Of a DNA stretch of 64,000 nucleotides, positions 58,850 through 64,000 are shown piece after piece. The DNA is from Halobaculum sp. MBLA0143 (GTDB lineage Archaea; Halobacteriota; Halobacteria; Halobacteriales; Haloferacaceae). The position numbers were made by a program, and so were the translations under genes. Positions within the stretch are counted from its first letter, which is position 1. The number at the start of each line of letters is the position of its first letter. A model generated the notes under the pieces. That model saw only the letters and a list, made by a program, of their open reading frames with translations, did not search any database and was not told the origin of the DNA. The DNA lies in contig NZ_JBGKAC010000001.1 of assembly GCF_041361465.1 (NCBI RefSeq), positions 2,728,001 to 2,792,000 of the forward strand, read 5' to 3'.

Positions 58850-58953
58850 GACACGTCGTCTCGTCCCCGAGAAGGTAACTCTCACCCTGCGCCCTCCGTC
58901 CGTACGCGGTCGCCCGACGGGTTCCAGTCGAAACGGAGGGGTACGGCGACGTG

Positions 58954-60642
58954 TCACACGGTCGACTCGGCGCTCGGTCCGTCCGTGTGGTTCCGGCCGG
59001 TCGACAGCGACAGCGTCACCACGCTCCCGCGGGGGTCGTTGTCGGCGAAGCGGAGTCGTCCGCCCGCGGCCGTCGCGCCCCACTGTGCCGTCCAGAGCCC
59101 GAGCCCGCTGGAGTGGCGGAGCTGGTCTTCCTCCCCGGCGTCGATCACGGCCCGCTCGTGGTCCGGAACCCCGGGCCCGTTGTCGGCGACTGCGAGCTCC
59201 AGACTCTCGTCTGTCACCTCCGCGGAGACGACGACGAACGGCTCCGTGGCGTCGTTGTGCTCTGCGGCGTTCTCGACGACGTTGCGGAGCGCGACCGCCA
59301 GCGCCTCCCGGTCCGTCTCGACGGTGACGCTCGGCACGGCCGTCGTGAACGACACTGCCGGGTGGTCGTCGGCGACGGTCGACACCACTGTCTCCGCGAG
59401 TTCGTCGACGGCGACGCTCGTCTGCTCCCCGCCGATCCGGTCGATCTCTCGGGCGCGCTCGGCGGCGTCCACGAGCTCCCGTGTCGTGTCCACGATCCGG
59501 TCGGCACACGTCTCCGGGTCGCCGCCGTCGCCGATCAGCTCCGCGTTGGCGACGATGCTGGAGGCGTCGTTCCGGAGGTCGTGACGCAGCGTCCGGTTGA
59601 ACACGGCGAGCCGTTGCTCCCGGGTGCGCTGGCCGGTCACGTCGCGCAACACGAGGACGCTCCCGCGGGCGGCGTCACCACGGTCCCGGACGACCGAGCG
59701 GGTCACCGCGAACTGTCTGACCCCGTCGACGGTGTCCAGCTCGACCGTCGCTCCGTCGTCGAGACCGTCGTCGTCGACGACCGCCGACAGCGGCCCGGCG
59801 GTCGCCTCCTCGTCGGTCACGCCGAACGTCTCGCGGGCGACCGCGTTCAGCCGGAGCACCCGCCGGTCGTCGTCGACGACGATCACGGCGTCGTCGACTG
59901 AGTCCAACACCACCTCCGGGGCGACGTTGCCGGCCATCGGCGAGGCGTCGAACAGCCCCAGCGGTCCGACGGCCGCGGCTGCCGCCAGCCCGCTCAGCGC
60001 GTAGCCGCTCGCGACGACCGTGACGCCGACACCCAGTCCGGCGACGGCGGTGACCTGCGGTACGAACAGGTTCGCCAGCCACGGCCACACGCCGACGAAC
60101 GACACTACGGGCACGAGTCCGGCGTCCAGGCGGTCGTAGCGGCGAACTGTCCGGACGACGAGTCCGATCGCCAACAGCATCACGGCCGTGGTGTAGTACA
60201 GCCCCGCGTCCAACAGCGTCCCGGCGAGCCCAGTCGACGGCGCGAGCGCCGCCGGCGCCGGGACCGGCGCGACCACACCGGGACTCATCTGCGGGGTGAA
60301 GACGACAACCACCGCCCCGCCGACGGCACCCAACACCGCCGGCACGGTGGCGACGACCCGCGCCGACCGCCCTCCGGGCACCGTGATCCCGTAGTAGTCG
60401 AAGGCGAACCCCGCGAACGTCAGCGGGACGGTCAGGCTCGTCCCGATCCACACCAGCTTGTACGGTACTCCGGTGTGGGCCGTGACGGCTGCACACAACG
60501 CCGTCACGGCCAGACTTCCGAGCAACACTGCGTAGGAGGTGGCCGCGAGCCCGTCGCGGCGGCTGTGAGTCCAGTAGGCGAGCCAGGCGAGCGCGACGCC
60601 CGCCCCGGCGGCCAGCAGACGTCCGACGGTGAGGAGACGCAT
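58954..60642 (-). CDS. Membrane-bound histidine kinase with PAS domain
   Basis: 562 residues. Six to seven transmembrane helices at the N-terminus (residues 1–225), similar to haloarchaeal 7TM-type sensor modules. A PAS-like domain follows (about 245–340; DSVDDAVIVVDDDRRVLRLN). The dimerisation/phosphoacceptor box is FNRTLRHDLRND with His354. The ATP-binding domain has NVVENAAEHN, VADNGPGVPD and SGLGLWTA. No receiver or response regulator is adjacent; most haloarchaeal kinases of this type are orphans. It senses an unknown signal at or in the membrane. Confidence 0.9.
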   Translation of the reverse strand: MRLLTVGRLLAAGAGVALAWLAYWTHSRRDGLAATSYAVLLGSLAVTALCAAVTAHTGVPYKLVWIGTSLTVPLTFAGFAFDYYGITVPGGRSARVVATVPAVLGAVGGAVVVVFTPQMSPGVVAPVPAPAALAPSTGLAGTLLDAGLYYTTAVMLLAIGLVVRTVRRYDRLDAGLVPVVSFVGVWPWLANLFVPQVTAVAGLGVGVTVVASGYALSGLAAAAAVGPLGLFDASPMAGNVAPEVVLDSVDDAVIVVDDDRRVLRLNAVARETFGVTDEEATAGPLSAVVDDDGLDDGATVELDTVDGVRQFAVTRSVVRDRGDAARGSVLVLRDVTGQRTREQRLAVFNRTLRHDLRNDASSIVANAELIGDGGDPETCADRIVDTTRELVDAAERAREIDRIGGEQTSVAVDELAETVVSTVADDHPAVSFTTAVPSVTVETDREALAVALRNVVENAAEHNDATEPFVVVSAEVTDESLELAVADNGPGVPDHERAVIDAGEEDQLRHSSGLGLWTAQWGATAAGGRLRFADNDPRGSVVTLSLSTGRNHTDGPSAESTV

Positions 60643-60720
60643 TCTCGGTTCCGTCTAGCGACGACCCGGGGAAAAAACCGACCCCGGCGGCCGCACGGCT
60701 CGCACAACGGCGACCCGGAC

Positions 60721-61092
60721 TCACTCCTCGCCGAACGTCTCGATAGCGTCGTGGACGTTGTCCACCCACTCGTCTAAGGCGCCGTGGAGCAGTTCCTTCG
60801 CCTCCGGCAACGGCGTCGCGGTGTACTGGTAGACGTAGCCGCCAGGGTCCAACAGCCGCCGTTCTCGACTCGCCAACCCCTTCTCCAACAACGTCGTCAG
60901 CGAGCGGTTGACGTTCGATCTGTCCCGGTCCAGCTCGTCGGCCAGCTCCTCCACCGTGCTCCCGGGGTTGCCCAGCAACACGAGGTAGGTCCGACTCTCG
61001 TGTTCCTGGATCCCGAAGACGCACGCCATGACGTGTTGGAAGCTGGGATCCTCGGTCTGGACGAGATCCCCCATCTCCGGTGTGTCGGTCAT
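60721..61092 (-). CDS. TrmB-like/MarR-like winged-helix regulator
   Basis: 123 residues. Winged helix in residues 25–85: CVFGIQEHESRTYLVLLGNPGSTVEELADELDRDRSNVNRSLTTLLEKGLASRERRLLDPGG. This matches the N-terminal DNA-binding module of TrmB/archaeal MarR-like regulators. No sugar- or ligand-binding domain. Target unknown; it is divergent to nothing nearby and lies on the minus strand upstream of the kinase gene. Confidence 0.85.
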   Translation of the reverse strand: MTDTPEMGDLVQTEDPSFQHVMACVFGIQEHESRTYLVLLGNPGSTVEELADELDRDRSNVNRSLTTLLEKGLASRERRLLDPGGYVYQYTATPLPEAKELLHGALDEWVDNVHDAIETFGEE

Positions 61093-61141
61093 CGATCTAT
61101 CACTACGGACTGCGCCGGTCTAAAACCTCACCCTCGAACGG

Positions 61142-61390
61142 TCACACGTCATCTGTCTCCGTCCGTCCGTAGCCCATCCGCTCGATACACGTCCGCATCT
61201 CCTCGGCGTCGTCGTGTTTGTGGAGCCGAGTGGGGGTGTCACAGTAGAACGTCTCACCGTCGTGTCGCAGCGTCATCTCCCGTTCCGCGCCGAAGATGTC
61301 CGCCCGGACGACGATCCGGCGGCCGTCAGTCATCGCCGTGATGATCTCGTCGGCGGTCAGCTCCCCGGCCTCGACTCGAAGTGGGTCCAT
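61142..61390 (-). CDS. Small hypothetical protein
   Basis: 82 residues from ATG 61390: MDPLRVEAGELTADEIITAMTDGRRIVVRADIFGAEREMTLRHDGETFYCDTP and a C-terminal helix with two Cys-like positions. Beta-rich, charged. I cannot name the family, although small proteins of this shape are common in haloarchaea. It starts 52 bp downstream of the membrane-protein gene on the same strand. Confidence 0.6.
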   Translation of the reverse strand: MDPLRVEAGELTADEIITAMTDGRRIVVRADIFGAEREMTLRHDGETFYCDTPTRLHKHDDAEEMRTCIERMGYGRTETDDV

Positions 61391-61442
61391 CGTCCGTAGG
61401 TGACGCTCGGGGATACAAAAGTCACCCGTGCGTGTCGACGGT

Positions 61443-61829
61443 TCACAGACAGGCCCGCAGCGTCGCGTCCGTCGCCAGCCCGAACGCCAGCGAGTAGACG
61501 AAGTTCGCCAGCGTCCCCGCGAGGTAGTACGAACTGTCGCTCTTGTCCATGTCGTCCTGTCTGACGATAGACTTTCCCGTGACAACGACACTGAGGGCGG
61601 TGTACGCATTGACGAGAACGAGTAGTAACACGAGGACGTTCTCCAGCTTCCCGATCACGGTCCCGGTGTCGACAGTGTCGCCGCTGGGTGGGTCGATATC
61701 TGCCAGCGTGAGAACCACGTTCACCGGGATGCCACTCGTCAGAAGCAACATAATAGTCCAAACCGAGGTGACGACGACTGTCCTCACCGGCGCGGCAAGC
61801 AGCGATTCGAACAGAAGTGGGTCTTTCAC
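61443..61829 (-). CDS. Small membrane protein downstream of the SatD-like gene
   Basis: 128 residues with about four hydrophobic segments: VRTVVVTSVWTIMLLLTSGIPVNVVLTL, LENVLVLLLVLVNAYTALSVVV and YLAGTLANFVYSLAFGLA. It has no known family by eye. It follows the SatD-like gene by 12 bp and has the same lower GC content, so the two probably act together. Confidence 0.6.
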   Translation of the reverse strand: MKDPLLFESLLAAPVRTVVVTSVWTIMLLLTSGIPVNVVLTLADIDPPSGDTVDTGTVIGKLENVLVLLLVLVNAYTALSVVVTGKSIVRQDDMDKSDSSYYLAGTLANFVYSLAFGLATDATLRACL

Positions 61830-61841
61830 TGACTGCCACGA

Positions 61842-62519
61842 TTAGTCTCGAAGTAAAAAATCTTCTGCGTCAGTGGTAACAGATAAGTTCTGAAGACTAT
61901 CGTCGACGACAGACTCTGTCTGTCGAACGAGCTTCACAGAGTCGCTGGTCAGGTGTTGGTTGATAGCTTGACGGGAAACGTCGAGGAGATTCGCGGCTTC
62001 CACCTGGCTCCCCAGTCTGTCGTACGCACGAATCGCTCGGACGCGGTTCGCCGTCCACCTACTCCTGACGTGGTCTGTGAGGTTGAAGACGGTAGAGACG
62101 TACTCCTCTTCCATCGGGAGGCCAGAGATGACGAACGTCAGACCCTGTTCTTCTATCCGGCCGAGTTCGTCGGCTGCCCCCGCGAACCCAGCTCCGTCCA
62201 TCTTCCCGACAGTCTCTGCCGAAAGGTCGTTTACCTCCCCACGGTAGGCCACGAGTCGGACCCGCTCCGGGTGGAGGCCCAGCGTGAGTGTACGCCGAAC
62301 GTCTACGAGTGACCTCACAGACCCGAGAACAGCACCGATCTCGTCGATCCCTTTTAAACGATCGAAGTCTGCGATTACATCTCGTTCGTACTCTTCGCTG
62401 ATATGCCTGAGTAAGGCGTCTAACGCCAACTCGAAGCGGTCTCTCTCTTCTATCTCCCGGGAATCGACCACGTCCCCGAGAACTATCCAGGCCCTGTCTG
62501 GCTCGGTCACAGTCAACAC
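61842..62519 (-). CDS. SatD-like protein with C-terminal helix-turn-helix
   Basis: 225 residues from the GTG at 62519 (another GTG at 62510 is possible). The N-terminal ~150 residues resemble the SatD family (IVLGDVVDSREIEERDRFELALDALL; LVAYRGEVND); the middle contains FAGAADELGRI and FVISGLPM. The C-terminal part is a helix-turn-helix (YDRLGSQVEAANLLDVSRQAINQHLTS) like Fis/Xre HTH. Bacterial SatD proteins usually sit with a membrane partner and are named for acid tolerance in Streptococcus; the role here is unknown. A palindromic operator overlaps the promoter (62525–62560). Confidence 0.65.
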   Translation of the reverse strand: MLTVTEPDRAWIVLGDVVDSREIEERDRFELALDALLRHISEEYERDVIADFDRLKGIDEIGAVLGSVRSLVDVRRTLTLGLHPERVRLVAYRGEVNDLSAETVGKMDGAGFAGAADELGRIEEQGLTFVISGLPMEEEYVSTVFNLTDHVRSRWTANRVRAIRAYDRLGSQVEAANLLDVSRQAINQHLTSDSVKLVRQTESVVDDSLQNLSVTTDAEDFLLRD

Positions 62520-62524
62520 TGTAC

Positions 62525-62560
62525 GCTTTACATCCCGGAAGTAAAGCGTTGTGGCTTTAC
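62525..62560. promoter_or_regulatory. Putative operator: three gtaaagc half-sites
   Basis: Half-sites cgctttac (62525–62532), gtaaagcg (62541–62548) and gctttac (62554–62560); the last two form the palindrome gtaaagc-gttgtg-gctttac. They sit just before the SatD-like gene and between it and the divergent VOC gene. Autoregulation by the HTH protein is a good guess. Confidence 0.55.
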
Positions 62561-62609
62561 ACAGCCGACGGTCAGAACACCCTTGTCGCTCCCACCACTT
62601 GCGTCGAGT

Positions 62610-63011
62610 GTGGACGCCACAGCCATCGACCACGTCAACCTCCGTATCCCCGAGGACGGTGTCACGGACGCGCTCGACTTCTACCGCGACGCGCTCGGCT
62701 TCGAGATCGAAGGGCTCGCGCGGTACCGCGCCGACGAGAAGCCGTTCTTCGACGTGCGGCTCACGCCCGCCCACGTCGTCCACCTCTGGCCCACCCCGGA
62801 GTTCGACGAGCCGACGGCGACCAACTACGACCACCTCGCGGTGCTCGTAGACGCAGACGTCGAACAGATCCACGACGAACTGACAGACGCCGGAGTGGCA
62901 GTCGAGTCAGAACTCGACGCTCCACTGGGGGCGACCGGCGAGGCGCCGGCCGTCTACGTCCGCGACCCGTTCGGCTACCGGGTGGAACTGAAGGCCGCGA
63001 CTGCCGACTGA
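62610..63011 (+). CDS. VOC family (glyoxalase-like) protein
   Basis: 133 residues from the GTG at 62610. One full VOC domain of two beta-alpha-beta-beta-beta units: DHVNLRIPEDGVTDALDFYRDALGF, HLWPTPEFDEP, NYDHLAVLV, YVRDPFGYRVELK. Metal-site residues are likely His (DHVNL), the His/Glu in the second unit and E in VEL. Glyoxalase, dioxygenase or resistance role cannot be separated. A TTG start at 62583 is less likely. Confidence 0.85.
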   Translation: MDATAIDHVNLRIPEDGVTDALDFYRDALGFEIEGLARYRADEKPFFDVRLTPAHVVHLWPTPEFDEPTATNYDHLAVLVDADVEQIHDELTDAGVAVESELDAPLGATGEAPAVYVRDPFGYRVELKAATAD

Positions 63012-63016
63012 CCGGC

Positions 63017-63751
63017 TCAGTTGGTCGTCGACCGGGAGCGCCCGGCGACCTCGTCGTCCTCGCCGACGGTGTCGGCCGGGGGCTCTGCGCCCTCGGCGGC
63101 CTCGGCGGCCTCGACCGTCTTCTGGGTGTCGACGTGCCAGCGGTCCACCTCGTCTTCGTACTCCGCGAGCCGCTCGGAGACGGCCGTCTTCAGCTCGTCG
63201 TCGTTGACGTTCACCTCGAACACGAACGTCGGCCCGTCCCCGCTGTCCCGGGCCGTCTTCTGGAGGTTCGCCGACACCAGTTCGTTGTCGAAGTAGTACG
63301 GCGCCAACTGCGTCATCACGCGCCGGTACAGCGTGTCCTCCACCGACCGCACCGCACGCCGCCCGGCGGAGTCGGCCGCCCGAACCACGTGGTCGATGGA
63401 GTCGTGCCACCGCCGGAGGGCCCGCTCGCCGTCGCCGTTCTCCACCTCCTCGTACGACTCCGACAGCTTCTCGCCGGCCGTCCGGAGGTCGTCCGAGGGA
63501 GCCTCGCCCGCCTTCTCGCCTTCCCCCTCGGAGACGCTGGCCTGTTCGGCCGTCTTCTCCTCGACGTCTCGGCTCAGTCGCTCGTGCGCCTTCGGCCGCC
63601 ACTCGTCCCACTCCTCGAACGCCCGCCGCCGCGCGTCCTCCTCGCCGTCTACCGCACCGACTTCGCGGAGCGCCCGGGTGATCCGTTCACCGTGTTCGGT
63701 GACCTCCCCCCAGTCACCGCGCGCCTCGAACCCGGAGATACTCTCTTGCAT
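63017..63751 (-). CDS. DUF5828 family protein
   Basis: 244 residues. Mostly helical, highly charged: ISGFEARGDWGEVTEHGERITRALREVG, RRWHDSIDHVVRAADSAGRRAVRSVEDTLYRRVMTQLAPYYFDNELVSANLQKT, and a C-terminal part with VFEVNVNDDELKTAV. A haloarchaeal family with unknown function. Disordered acidic region around residues 70–95. ATG at 63751; stops 6 bp from the convergent VOC gene. Confidence 0.75.
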   Translation of the reverse strand: MQESISGFEARGDWGEVTEHGERITRALREVGAVDGEEDARRRAFEEWDEWRPKAHERLSRDVEEKTAEQASVSEGEGEKAGEAPSDDLRTAGEKLSESYEEVENGDGERALRRWHDSIDHVVRAADSAGRRAVRSVEDTLYRRVMTQLAPYYFDNELVSANLQKTARDSGDGPTFVFEVNVNDDELKTAVSERLAEYEDEVDRWHVDTQKTVEAAEAAEGAEPPADTVGEDDEVAGRSRSTTN

Positions 63752-63809
63752 GAGACCGTGGTCGTCCTACGAGCGCTACGGACATAAACTCCTTCGGGCC
63801 GTCGGGCGA

Positions 63810-63971
63810 CTACCGCGAGAACAGACTCCCTACCCACGCCCGCACTCGACTCGTCTCCGCCGCCGCTCGCGACGCGTCACGCTCTCCGGCGTACGGGTCC
63901 CGACAGGCCCGCTCGTGGTCGTCGACGCGTTCTTCGGTCTGATCCGTCGTCGGCACTGTCCCGTGGTCCAT
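63810..63971 (-). CDS. Small hypothetical protein (53 aa)
   Basis: 53 residues from ATG 63971: MDHGTVPTTDQTEERVDDHERACRDPYAGERDASRAAAETS, ending in a basic, aromatic tail WVGSLFSR. Highly charged and probably helical; no family recognised. It reads towards the DUF5828 gene on the same strand with about 60 bp between. Possible real small gene. Confidence 0.5.
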   Translation of the reverse strand: MDHGTVPTTDQTEERVDDHERACRDPYAGERDASRAAAETSRVRAWVGSLFSR

Positions 63972-64000
63972 GGTACTCGTTACCACCTCACTACCAGGTT

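Overview
This 64 kb window comes from the main chromosome of a halophilic archaeon (class Halobacteria). The evidence is consistent: high GC; very acidic proteins rich in Asp, Glu and Val; an archaeal 16S–tRNA-Ala–23S–5S–tRNA-Cys operon; archaeal chromatin protein MC1, Orc1/Cdc6, RfcC and Trm56; Tat signal peptides; and several haloarchaea-only families. The genus cannot be fixed by eye.

Layout. 1–8.7 kb: a partial SMC-like ATPase, a 5-formyl-THF cyclo-ligase family gene, a low-GC patch with two unknown genes, a UbiA/lycopene-cyclase fusion, small haloarchaeal proteins, a cupin and an AI-2E-type exporter. 8.9–17.5 kb: two large membrane proteins (DUF2298, SLC13) and topoisomerase I, separated by two gene-free, repeat-rich spacers; the second carries 54-bp tandem repeats and a perfect 99-bp inverted repeat. 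17.5–29.5 kb: a degenerate beta-lactamase-fold protein, Trm56, a HicB/HicA pair, sugar epimerase and SDR genes, a subtilase with a BsuPI-like inhibitor downstream, a Tat-secreted glycine-zipper protein paired with a two-helix membrane protein, and small haloarchaeal proteins. 29.5–33.5 kb: a thiamine-type ABC transporter operon with overlapping genes. 33.5–35.6 kb: an S9 peptidase. 35.7–41.2 kb: the rRNA operon on the minus strand with long processing stems and a hairpin/T-tract terminator.

42–51 kb: the replication region. MC1, TrmG10, archaetidylserine decarboxylase, RfcC, OapC, OapB and OapA lead into a 1.4 kb gene-free origin (oriC1) with a perfect 28-bp inverted pair of origin recognition boxes, more ORB-like boxes and an AT-rich stretch, followed by a divergent orc1 with a long acidic N-terminal tail. 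The rRNA operon, rfcC and the oap genes all run away from this origin, co-directional with leftward replication. 51–64 kb: signal peptidase, aspartyl-tRNA synthetase, a membrane J-domain protein, a GTPBP1-like GTPase, a HAD phosphatase, methenyl-H4MPT cyclohydrolase, a membrane histidine kinase, a TrmB-like regulator, a SatD-like HTH protein with a small membrane protein, a VOC protein and DUF5828.

The most unusual material lies in four small accessory cassettes that look lower in GC than their surroundings (about 1.2–2.7, 19.75–20.6, 25.3–26.4 and 61.4–62.6 kb), in the repeat island at 13.8–14.85 kb, in the protease–inhibitor pair, and in two proteins of well-known enzyme folds whose catalytic motifs are lost (beta-lactamase fold at 17.5 kb; RfcC Walker B).
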